A stretch of 64,000 bases of DNA, taken from Collinsella sp. Its GTDB lineage: Bacteria; Actinomycetota; Coriobacteriia; Coriobacteriales; Coriobacteriaceae. This document shows positions 56,229-63,777 of this stretch, piece after piece. Each line of letters opens with the position of its first letter. Within the stretch, counting starts at the first letter, position 1. A program made the position numbers and the translations under genes. The stretch lies in contig JAUMOL010000018.1 in the NCBI GenBank assembly GCA_031295385.1, positions 1 through 64,000 on the forward strand, in the 5' to 3' direction. The notes under the pieces are model-generated. The model was given only the letters and a program-made list of their open reading frames with translations. It made no database searches and was not told where the DNA came from.

Positions 56229-56305
56229 GGTTATCAATAACCGCTGATTGAACTATAGCACATAAGGTTATTGATAACCAGATGGTTTTCAGGTTATTTA
56301 TAACC
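56229..56305. promoter_or_regulatory. Three GGTTATNNATAACC operators at the methylase promoter
   Basis: GGTTATCAATAACC (56229-56242), GGTTATTGATAACC (56266-56279) and GGTTATTTATAACC (56292-56305) are perfect 6-bp dyads. On the minus strand TATAGT (56257-56252) would be a -10, with TGGTTA about 17 bases upstream overlapping the middle operator; the first operator covers the leader next to the start codon. This is a typical layout for tight repression. No regulator gene is adjacent. Confidence 0.65.
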
Positions 56306-56452
56306 AAAGCCCTTGTTCTAGTCGCATTGATCCGTCGGAGCCAGCTGGTTTTGCCCACAAGCTAATGATTTGGTAACGGATAAAGGCATGAGAGCTGAAT
56401 CGGAGCAGCGCGCAATTGCTGTTTCAATCTATTCACTGTTGAGGACGAGAGC

Positions 56453-56505
56453 GCACGGCATGCCATCTCACGGTTTTGGAACAGTGCCGATCTAACTGGT
56501 AATCT
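56453..56505 (+). repeat. ~50-bp repeat, copy 1
   Basis: Contains TTTTGGAACAGTGCCGATCT and AACTGGTAATC; a close copy lies at 58251-58300. Both begin GCAC...TGCC...ATC.C. It sits 56 bp upstream of the first 89-residue gene. Origin is discussed in the findings. Confidence 0.5.
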
Positions 56506-56560
56506 AGCAATATGACAGCTCGAACCGCAATCTAACCGACGTCAACAAAGAGGAGTAGAA

Positions 56561-56830
56561 ATGGACAACGACACACTGCTGTTTAGGGATAAGGGTGCCG
56601 GTGTATTCAAGGAAATCTGCATCTACCCGAACCGGATCACCACGCTCAAGAAGAACCGCTTCTTCGGCACGCATGAAGAGGTGGTTTACCTGAATGACGT
56701 TACCGGTGTCTATAGAATCAATGGCAAGCAGGTGATCTTGAACAACAGGCTGCGGACGGGCTATGACTACAGGCTGAGCAGCCGCTCCCAGGCACAGGAA
56801 TTCGTGAGGGTCCTGAACTCGATTATGTAG
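56561..56830 (+). CDS. Small 89-residue protein, paralogue 1
   Basis: Begins MDNDTLLFRDKGAGVFKEIC and alternates short strands with charged turns (YPNRITTLKK, EEVVYLNDVTGVYRI), then a C-terminal helix (SRSQAQEFVRVLNSIM). The pattern fits a bacterial PH-like domain: a beta-barrel closed by one helix. A paralogue of the same length is at 60622-60891. AAGAGGAG precedes ATG 56561. Function unknown; no signal peptide or TM segment. Confidence 0.7.
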   Translation: MDNDTLLFRDKGAGVFKEICIYPNRITTLKKNRFFGTHEEVVYLNDVTGVYRINGKQVILNNRLRTGYDYRLSSRSQAQEFVRVLNSIM

Positions 56831-56837
56831 CCGATAG

Positions 56838-56927
56838 CTATTCCCCGCACGCGCGGTGGTGATCCCTCAGGTAATACAACGGGCATTGCGCTAGCCTGCT
56901 GTTTCCCACACACGCGGGGATGATCCC
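56838..56927 (+). CRISPR. Relic type I-E CRISPR array: two degenerate repeats, one 32-nt spacer
   Basis: Two 29-nt units (56838-56866 and 56899-56927) start exactly 61 bp apart, the normal type I-E period. They contain TTCCCCGCACGCGCGGTGGT and TTTCCCACACACGCGGGGAT, each followed by GATCCC, close to the known I-E repeat pattern of CCCCGC...GCGGGG hairpin plus ATGATCC. Both are mutated in the stem. The spacer is 56867-56898. No cas genes are in the window. The array begins 7 bp after the 89-residue gene. Confidence 0.6.
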
Positions 56928-57111
56928 TGCCTGTCCGAGGATGAAGTCAGGCGGCCGGACCGTCTCGTCACGATGTGACTCGACACGCTAGAGGACAGGG
57001 TAGAGCGTCACGTTCTGACGAGCATGGAAGGCTGCGAGTGCCTGGGCAAGTCCGGGGAGTGGCTTAGACGGCGGGATGGCTTTAGCTCCGCTCCCTTGGG
57101 GGTCGAAAGAT

Positions 57112-57570
57112 ATGAAGACATACGTTTATCAGGCGGTGCTCACGCCCGATGAGGACGGTGGTTACGACGTGGAGTTTCCCTCGCTACCGGGATGCTTTGC
57201 CTGCGGTGACACGATTGCCGAGGCCGCCGAGCAGGCCGTGGACGCGGCGAGCACCTACGTGGCTGTGCTCGTGAGGGACGGCCTCGCCGTGCTGGAGCCC
57301 GAGTTTATCGAGCCCGCAGACGGCGGCCTCTCCATGATGGTCGCCTTCTCCACGGACGAGGGGTATATCGTGGAGGGGGAGACGGTCTCGGCGGCCGGAG
57401 CCGCGCGCGGGCTCTCCGTTTCCCCCGGCAGGATTACCCACATGCTCGACTCGGGAATCCTCACGGGCTACCGCAAGGGCCGCCGCACCTATGTGACCGT
57501 GGAGAGCATAGCGGCGCGCCTGACCGACACGCCCCGCTCGGGCAGGCCCAAGCGGGGCGTGGTCGCATAG
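57112..57570 (+). CDS. HicB-family antitoxin-like protein, apparently without HicA
   Basis: The 152-residue protein has the HicB beta-alpha fold (YQAVLTPDEDGGYDVEFPSL, PGCFACGDTIAEAAEQAVDA) and a C-terminal helix-turn-helix-like region (VSAAGAARGLSVSPGRITHM, then RRTYVTVESIAARL). HicB normally neutralises the mRNA interferase HicA and represses the operon. No hicA of normal length is found on either side. A short frame just upstream resembles the start of HicA (see findings). ATG 57112 is used; the site is GGGGGTCGAAAG. Confidence 0.72.
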   Translation: MKTYVYQAVLTPDEDGGYDVEFPSLPGCFACGDTIAEAAEQAVDAASTYVAVLVRDGLAVLEPEFIEPADGGLSMMVAFSTDEGYIVEGETVSAAGAARGLSVSPGRITHMLDSGILTGYRKGRRTYVTVESIAARLTDTPRSGRPKRGVVA

Positions 57571-58306
57571 CTTTTGTCCGTCATGAAAGGTGGCCGTAAA
57601 AAGGGCTCTTCGGCTGTCCCCCGGGGCGAACTATTTATGCCGAGTTGAGGTAGCGATTGCCTCTCGAGAAGTCTGGGAAATGTCCCGAAAAGCGTCGCCG
57701 CTCTATCTGGCGCCTCGGTTATCTCCAGGATAGTGAGCCCAACGCCGCGCAGTGCCCTGACCCTCTCCATCATTTTCCTAGCATATGCTATGTAGACTCC
57801 AAGCCGAACCTCGATTGTCCAACTTCTTCTCCGTAATCTCGCTCCTTTCTGTCCATTCGGGGCGCAAACTTTTGGTTTTAGATCCCGATGTTGGTAGATG
57901 TAAATAAACGGTGGAGCGGCTGCAAAAGATCCGCCTCGCTGGGTAAAATCAGGATGTGCCGCGGAACCCGCTCCTCAGCTACTCAAACTTCGGAGACGCG
58001 GGCAACGCAGGTGCTAATGTCTAAAGGGCCGGCTGCAACCGGCCCTTTTCATGACTCCCTTCGCTATCCGTTACTGCTTATATTCCCGCCAGATCGAGTA
58101 GAGGTTCCGGGCAATGCCGGTCACATACATCGAGAGGCGCAGGATTTCAAGAAACAAGTTCATAGGCTTCACCCCAATCGGAGATCGGAGCGTTGCCCGC
58201 AGGCGGATTCCGCGGCAGTCAAGATTTTACCTCACAGGCCGCGGTGGGAGGCACCCTGCCCATCCCCTGGTTTGGAGCAGTGTCGATCTAACGGGCAATC
58301 AAACCC
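57571..58306. other. Long intergenic region with a terminator hairpin and a repeat
   Basis: No convincing gene in 736 bases. A strong hairpin AAAGGGCCGG-CTGCAA-CCGGCCCTTTT (58023-58048) looks like an intrinsic terminator, so the ~150 bases before it could be a small RNA. Copy 2 of the ~50-bp repeat lies at 58251-58300 (TTTGGAGCAGTGTCGATCTA). The region is probably scarred accessory DNA. Confidence 0.45.
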
Positions 58307-58492
58307 CTAGCGCTCTTTGAATTGAGCAAGCATCTGCCCGAAGAAGCTGAGCCCGGATGGCTCATAAATGAGTGAACCGCCGTCCGCGGTCCTGTAGAGC
58401 CCGCAGGGGAGGTAGCGCCCGTCGGGGAGGACATAGAGGTTGGCTTCTTTCTGGAAATAGCGGAATCCCGTTTTCGTCCATTTGGAACTCAT
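58307..58492 (-). CDS. Small hypothetical protein (61 residues)
   Basis: MSSKWTKTGFRYFQKEANLY is followed by VLPDGRYLPCGLYRTADGGS and a short hydrophobic tail. The composition, with many Tyr/Gly turns and alternating strands, looks protein-like, but the ribosome binding site is weak (GAGAG about 14 bases away). It may be the first gene of the unit that continues elsewhere, or a remnant. Function unknown. Confidence 0.4.
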   Translation of the reverse strand: MSSKWTKTGFRYFQKEANLYVLPDGRYLPCGLYRTADGGSLIYEPSGLSFFGQMLAQFKER

Positions 58493-58552
58493 CAATATTC
58501 GCGATCTCTCTTTCCATGGCGCCTGCTGGTCAGTTTCTATCGTAAGTGCGCC

Positions 58553-59341
58553 CTAAAACAAACACTGCTCTATCAGCTCTTTACCGCGCAAGGCGTCGAT
58601 CCACTCTCGTGGAATTGCGTCGATGCCGTATGCCGTGCCGGCGAGCGCACCTGCGACGGCTGCGGTGGTGTCGGTGTCGTCGCCCAGGTTGACGGCGGCA
58701 AGCACGCAATCTTCGTAGCTGTTAGTGTTGACGAAACACCAGGTGGCTGCTTTGAGCGTGTCGCGCACGAAGCCGCCAGACCTGATTTCGTGCTCGGGCA
58801 CGTCTTTCAGCTGGAGCACCCACGAGGGAAGCGCGTCGTTCATCACATCCCTCATTAGCTCGATAAATATGACGCATGCATCGGTCGACGTTCTGTGGGC
58901 GTGCGTAATCGCGGAGACCTCGCAGATCTCGTCGTCTGTCGCATCGGTGAACGCCAGGGGAGCGATGCGCATGAGCGATCCGTTGCCGTTGTCGCGCTCG
59001 CCGGAGCCTCCTTTGCCGGTGTGCAAGGCGCGGGCGGTCGTGCCGCCATAATCGAAAACGCCGTCGATCGTATACTCGCCACGGGCAATCCAGCTGACGA
59101 ATTTGTCGCGCATGTCTGCGGTGTCGATGTGCCCAAGCTCTCTAATCGAGTCGCAGGTAGCAAGCGTCATGGACGTGTCATCGCTCCAGGTGCCGGCGGG
59201 CTGCCCGTGCGTGCCGTAGCCGATCATGTCGGTGCATTCGAACGTGCCGCGAGGCATAAACTCGTATGGAACGCCCAGCGCGTCGCCGACGGCAAGCCCA
59301 TAGATGCAATCGCGTAGTGTTGTTTTCGGTCTGTCTGTCAT
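58553..59341 (-). CDS. ADP-ribosylglycohydrolase (DraG) family protein
   Basis: The 262-residue enzyme would remove ADP-ribose from proteins or nucleic acids with two Mg ions. The metal ligands are seen in GTWSDDTSM (~50-58) and NLGDDTDTTAAV (~219-230), and the start CIYGLAVGDALGVPYEF is typical. AGGAGCGCTCC precedes ATG 59341. No ADP-ribosyltransferase partner is nearby, so the target is unknown; in defence islands such hydrolases can counter toxin ADP-ribosylation. Confidence 0.88.
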   Translation of the reverse strand: MTDRPKTTLRDCIYGLAVGDALGVPYEFMPRGTFECTDMIGYGTHGQPAGTWSDDTSMTLATCDSIRELGHIDTADMRDKFVSWIARGEYTIDGVFDYGGTTARALHTGKGGSGERDNGNGSLMRIAPLAFTDATDDEICEVSAITHAHRTSTDACVIFIELMRDVMNDALPSWVLQLKDVPEHEIRSGGFVRDTLKAATWCFVNTNSYEDCVLAAVNLGDDTDTTAAVAGALAGTAYGIDAIPREWIDALRGKELIEQCLF

Positions 59342-59404
59342 GGAGCGCTCCTCTTATGTCGGGGGATATGAAACGCCGTCGGGGGTATCGGTCGCAACGT
59401 GCTG

Positions 59405-60454
59405 CTACCCTTGCGCTTTGCCATTAGTCGCTTCGTTGATGGCGCGGTACTCGGCACTCAGCTCGCGCGCCAGCTCTTCCTTGCTTGGAAGATACGGCAG
59501 GTATTTGGCGGCAAACACTTGGTCGTTGTCTTCGGGCAGCGTGTACTCGACAATCGAATCGCTTTTGTCCGCGCAGAGCACGATGCCTATGGGCGGATTG
59601 TCGCCTTCGTTCATGAGCTCGCGCGTGTAGTAGTTCACATACATTTGCATCTGGCCCAGGTCCTGATGCGTAAGGTCATCGGTCTTAAGGTCGATGAGCA
59701 CGAAGCAGCGCATCAGATAGTTGTAAAAAACAAGGTCAATATAGAAATGGCGTCCATCAAAGGTGATGCGCTTTTGGCGCGCCTCGAAAGCGAAGCCACG
59801 ACCAAGCTCCAGCAGGAACTTCTGAAGATGCGTGATGAGCGCCTGCTCTAGATCGCTCTCGCGAAACGTAGCATCGTCCGAGAAACCTAAAAACTCCAGT
59901 ACATATGGGTCGCGGATGATATCCTCGGGGCGACGAGCCGGGGCGCTCTCTTGGATTTCCTGGGTGACGGCCTCTTTGTCCTTGCTGGTAAGTAGGCGCT
60001 CGCGGAACATGGTGTTGATCTGGCGTTCGAGCTGGCGCGTGCTCCAGCGAGAAACGGCGCATTCGTTCATGTACCATGTGCGAGCATCAGGGTCGGGAAT
60101 GCGCATCAACCTGCGGTAATGCGTCCAGCTCAATTCGGGACGCAGTGAGTCCCGAATTGGAAATGCAAGATAGAACTGACGCATTTTGCGCAGCTCTCTT
60201 GCTTCAAAACTTTTACCAAAATCCTTGGTAAGTCTGATTGCGAGGGCCTTGAGCAGCGCCTCTCCATACTTGGCGCGCCCCTCTCCGCCCTGTTCATCAA
60301 CAATACTCTTGCCGATCTCCCAATATGCCTCAACCATCGCAAAGTTAACGGCGGTATAGGCCTTGTCGCGAGCGGCGTTGAGAATCGAGGAGACCTGCTT
60401 GTAAAAACCTTCGGGCACGATTGCCGATTCTCCACGGTTTACCAGTTCGCCCAT
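59405..60454 (-). CDS. DUF1016/YhcG-family PD-(D/E)XK nuclease
   Basis: The 349-residue protein has the N-terminal YhcG helical domain (AYWEIGKSIVDEQGG, ELRKMRQFYLAFP, LSWTHYRRLMRIPD) and a C-terminal nuclease: FYIDLVFYNYLMRCFVLIDLK with the D...DLK catalytic pattern, then QMQMYVNYY. Family members are widespread in mobile regions; their role is not settled. ATG 60454 is preferred over GTG 60457. The downstream ADP-ribosylglycohydrolase is 63 bp away on the same strand. Confidence 0.9.
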   Translation of the reverse strand: MGELVNRGESAIVPEGFYKQVSSILNAARDKAYTAVNFAMVEAYWEIGKSIVDEQGGEGRAKYGEALLKALAIRLTKDFGKSFEARELRKMRQFYLAFPIRDSLRPELSWTHYRRLMRIPDPDARTWYMNECAVSRWSTRQLERQINTMFRERLLTSKDKEAVTQEIQESAPARRPEDIIRDPYVLEFLGFSDDATFRESDLEQALITHLQKFLLELGRGFAFEARQKRITFDGRHFYIDLVFYNYLMRCFVLIDLKTDDLTHQDLGQMQMYVNYYTRELMNEGDNPPIGIVLCADKSDSIVEYTLPEDNDQVFAAKYLPYLPSKEELARELSAEYRAINEATNGKAQG

Positions 60455-60621
60455 CACTGTCGCCCCACTTTCCTTTTGTGGAATGCGTCTTTATCGCATT
60501 TAGTTTAAAGCCTCGCGCGGACACGAATCGCTGTGCTGTCTGACATCTTCGCATGGGGCCTTGCGGTGACTAAAATGTGACCATAGAGGCAGTTTTAGCG
60601 AATCCCACGGGAGTGACGCGT

Positions 60622-60891
60622 ATGGACAATAACACGCTGCTATTCCAGGACAAAGGTTCGGGTAGGTATAAAGACGTCAAGATCTACCCCAACCGTATTG
60701 AGGTGCTCAAGAAGGGCACTTTTGGTGGCAAGCACACCGAGATTGTCTATCTTAAGGACATTACGGGGGTCAACAGGATCAAGGGCCGCGATGTTTTTCT
60801 GCGTAACAGACTGTTGACTGCTTGTGTTTTTAGCCTGAGCAGCCGTGCGAAGGCCCAGGAGTTTGTTAACGCGCTGAACATGGTGATGTAG
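60622..60891 (+). CDS. Small 89-residue protein, paralogue 2
   Basis: MDNNTLLFQDKGSGRYKDVK aligns without gaps to the protein at 56561-56830 (shared MDN-TLLF-DKG-G, YPNRI, LKK, VYL-D-TGV-RI, LSSR--AQEFV--LN) and has the same length. ATG 60622 is used because it matches the paralogue's start; an upstream in-frame start at 60577 is less likely. The two copies bracket the HicB/ADPRG/YhcG segment. Function unknown. Confidence 0.72.
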   Translation: MDNNTLLFQDKGSGRYKDVKIYPNRIEVLKKGTFGGKHTEIVYLKDITGVNRIKGRDVFLRNRLLTACVFSLSSRAKAQEFVNALNMVM

Positions 60892-60985
60892 CCTATGGCG
60901 GCGTTTGGGCCAAGGTAAAAATCGGGGGCACAGAACGGTGTCCTGCGCCCCCCATTGAGTCGATGTGTCTAAAAGGCCGGCTTGC

Positions 60986-63472
60986 CTATTCGCTGCCGTC
61001 CCCAGCGTTTTCGCGGTCGTTGGCAAGCATTGCCGCGCCGGCGACCGTTGTCGCTACGGCGGCGGCAGCGAGCCCGGCGGCAATGCCGGAGCCGTCGCCC
61101 GTGTCGGCGAGTTTTCCGCCCGAGTTCTTGCCCTTGTTGCCCTTACCGTTCTTATCAGCGCTGCCTGCGTTGGAACCCGTGCCACCGTCGGTGCCGGTGC
61201 CGCCTGCACTGCTCGAGGCCGCTACGGTAAAGCTCGCGGCTCCGTCATTAGCAAGCTTGTAGTTTTGCGCCGCGTCGCCCAAAAGACCGTTCGCGCGCAC
61301 CCAGTACGTTCCCGCGGTAAATGCCTCGCCCTCGGCCATTGCCGTGCCCGGAGCGCCGTCCGCGTCGTGCACAAACTCGAGCTGAGCCGTGCAGGCATCG
61401 TTTTCGAGTTTGCCCTCGAGCAGCGCCGCGACCTTTGTGCGCACATCCTCGCCGGCCTTAAGGCCTTCGAGCCCCTCAAAGTGGGGTGTCAGTGCGCGCG
61501 GATCGATATCGATGGGCACGGATCCCTGCAGCCCCGTAACGGTCTCGTTGCCCAAGGCGTCGACATCCACGTATTCGATGGTAAACGCATGGCCCGAAGC
61601 CGCCACGTTGAGTACGTTGCTGCTGTCGACAAGGCGGAAATGGCCCTCGCCAACGGTCTTGCCATCCTGGAGCGAGGCATCGCTCAGCGAGTCGCCGTAC
61701 GTCATGCGCATGCGGGTCGGGAGGCAGCACGAAGCCGACTGCGTGTGCTTCGTATCGTAATTGTAATTGCGCTGGTAGATGCTCCGGGCCAGCGCCGCAT
61801 CAACAAAGTCGGATGCGATGATGCCAATGTGCTTGAGGTAATCTGACTTTGTATCCTCGGTGCCGCTGGGATTGATGTACGGGCTCTTGTACAGATGCTC
61901 GTTGACTACTCGTGCCGAGGTAAAAGGATTGCCTCCGTGCGACAAGCCCGTGCAGCTGGTGTAGTTGATAGACCAGCAACGCTCCTGGACTTGCACCTCG
62001 GCCCCGGCATCGTCCACGACGTCCACCTTGTTGCACGTGCGTCCGGTCGTTTCCTTCAGCGCATTATCGACCCAGCTGAGCTTGTCGGTTCCCGTGAGTT
62101 TGTACTTGTCCTGGGCATATACCTTGGTGCAATAGGGCTCTTCATTGCCCGTTTCCCCTATGGCTTCAAATCCCCGCGCGTCTTGGACGAGACACATCGA
62201 CTGCCCGGAATGCGCCTTGATCTTGTCATCCCATTGGGTGAGGTCGAGGCCCCACGTGTGGCCGCTTACGCTGTTGCCGGCGAGCCCAAATCGACGCAGC
62301 AGGACGATCTTTCCGCGCACCTCGCCCAGCGTGGGGACGTGGCTCGACGTGTAGAACAGGTTGGGGTTATCGGCCATAACCTTGGCGAAGGCCGTCGTTA
62401 TGCTTTCGTCGGTAGCCTCATCGTTGCCGCGCGATGCGAGCATGATGAGCGCTTCTGACGGGTTTTCGTTCAAAAACGTTTTGAAGTACCCGATGACATC
62501 GGAGAGATGCAGATAGTTCCCGTCTTTTTTGAGTAGGTAGAAAATCCCGTGGTCGATGCCGGGGTCATCGCCCTTTCCGAGCCGGATATCAAAATAGCGA
62601 ATGCCTTCGAGCAACTGCGTGGGAATGTAATCCTGCTGGCATTTTACTTGCGAGGATTGGGGCTCAGTGTCGTTGTCCACGCTGCAGGTGCCCGAATCGT
62701 GCGTACCCGGGATGCTCAGCTCGTCGAGGAACTTGTTGTCGTCGACGTATTTCATCCAACATGGTCCGTCGACGTAGCTGCTGTACGTGATCCAGTCGAG
62801 GCTGCTAACCGTGGCATCGTTCTTTTTCATGTCGTAACCGATAAGTTCGAGCTCCCACGGAATGCTCTTACTCTTATGGCAGATCTTATTGTTGTCCTGG
62901 TCTTCGCCGTTCGATTCTATTGCCAGGTACTTAATGTCTTTTTTCTCGGTTTCTTTCTCGACCGTGCGGTCTCGGATGATATAGGTTCCGTTTGATTGAC
63001 GCTCGAACGCAAAAGCGCGGCTGGGCTTGTTGTCATACTCGCCGCCCCATACGTGGATGACCTTTCCATCTTTGTCAGAGTCGTCGTCGACCGACCAAAT
63101 GCTGTAGCCCGTCTTTTTATGCTCTTCGAAATTGAGCAAGGTGCGGATAGCATACCAGTTTGTATCGTCATTCTTGGTCGTTACGTTCTCAAGGATGAGC
63201 TTGCTGGACGTGCCGTCGTTAAACAGGTGGCAGACGTTGCCGCGAACGTTGCCGTCTTGGTTGACGCTCGCGGTGCGAAAATAGCCCGCGGGGCGAAGGC
63301 GAATGACGAAATTGTCGAGGCTGTCCGACGGTGCGGGTGTGTTGTCTGCAAATGCCGCTCGCAGGGGAATGCCCGGCGCTGCGGTTTCGGGCAGGCTTGC
63401 AAGTGGTGACAACGCCGCAAGCCCTAGGCCCAGCGTAAACGCTCGGCGGCTGATGGCATGGTGTTCGGTCAT
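60986..63472 (-). CDS. Secreted, cell-wall-anchored PI-PLC-like protein
   Basis: The 828-residue protein has a twin-Arg-like signal peptide (SRRAFTLGLGLAAL, cleavage likely after AAFA near 42). A lectin/lipocalin-like region (~50-220) precedes a phosphatidylinositol-specific phospholipase C X domain: LSIPGTHDSGT (first catalytic His), IRYFDIRLG (Arg), DHGIFY (second His), then SEALIMLASRGN. A beta-rich region (~600-760) is followed by a Gly/Lys linker, the sortase-like signal LADTG (~786), a hydrophobic helix and a short tail lacking the usual Arg/Lys cluster. It may cleave phosphatidylinositol or related host lipids. GGAGAAG precedes ATG 63472. Confidence 0.82.
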   Translation of the reverse strand: MTEHHAISRRAFTLGLGLAALSPLASLPETAAPGIPLRAAFADNTPAPSDSLDNFVIRLRPAGYFRTASVNQDGNVRGNVCHLFNDGTSSKLILENVTTKNDDTNWYAIRTLLNFEEHKKTGYSIWSVDDDSDKDGKVIHVWGGEYDNKPSRAFAFERQSNGTYIIRDRTVEKETEKKDIKYLAIESNGEDQDNNKICHKSKSIPWELELIGYDMKKNDATVSSLDWITYSSYVDGPCWMKYVDDNKFLDELSIPGTHDSGTCSVDNDTEPQSSQVKCQQDYIPTQLLEGIRYFDIRLGKGDDPGIDHGIFYLLKKDGNYLHLSDVIGYFKTFLNENPSEALIMLASRGNDEATDESITTAFAKVMADNPNLFYTSSHVPTLGEVRGKIVLLRRFGLAGNSVSGHTWGLDLTQWDDKIKAHSGQSMCLVQDARGFEAIGETGNEEPYCTKVYAQDKYKLTGTDKLSWVDNALKETTGRTCNKVDVVDDAGAEVQVQERCWSINYTSCTGLSHGGNPFTSARVVNEHLYKSPYINPSGTEDTKSDYLKHIGIIASDFVDAALARSIYQRNYNYDTKHTQSASCCLPTRMRMTYGDSLSDASLQDGKTVGEGHFRLVDSSNVLNVAASGHAFTIEYVDVDALGNETVTGLQGSVPIDIDPRALTPHFEGLEGLKAGEDVRTKVAALLEGKLENDACTAQLEFVHDADGAPGTAMAEGEAFTAGTYWVRANGLLGDAAQNYKLANDGAASFTVAASSSAGGTGTDGGTGSNAGSADKNGKGNKGKNSGGKLADTGDGSGIAAGLAAAAVATTVAGAAMLANDRENAGDGSE

Positions 63473-63777
63473 AACTTCTCCATTCGCAGAGTGCGGTTAT
63501 GCGATAGTTTTGGTCACTATACTGCCCAGATGTTTAAAGATGCTGGTTTAATTGTCTGCGCGGCGCAATAAATCGGTGGGCGGACGTGTTGGGGTGTTTG
63601 TCGTTTTCGTACTGTTGCCACATTTGGGGCGGTTCCGGCGTCCGGCATCCTCGCGTTCGTCGGCTACAGGCATAAGAAAGGGAGGGTCGGTTTACCGGCC
63701 CTCCCTGGGTACGAAGCGCTGGGGTACCGTCGCTTGTTTGCACTGCGACCGTGTTTCCCGTTGCGCTCGCCAGTCGC
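63473..63777. other. Intergenic region between the PI-PLC gene and the next minus-strand gene
   Basis: A minus-strand TATAGT (63521-63516) is a likely -10 for the PI-PLC gene. A minus-strand terminator lies at 63671-63705. No gene seen. Confidence 0.45.
63671..63705 (-). terminator. Intrinsic terminator of the gene at the right edge
   Basis: GGGAGGGTCGG and CCGGCCCTCCC form an 11-bp stem with one G-T pair around TTTA; on the minus strand it is followed by CTTTCTTATG. Confidence 0.7.
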
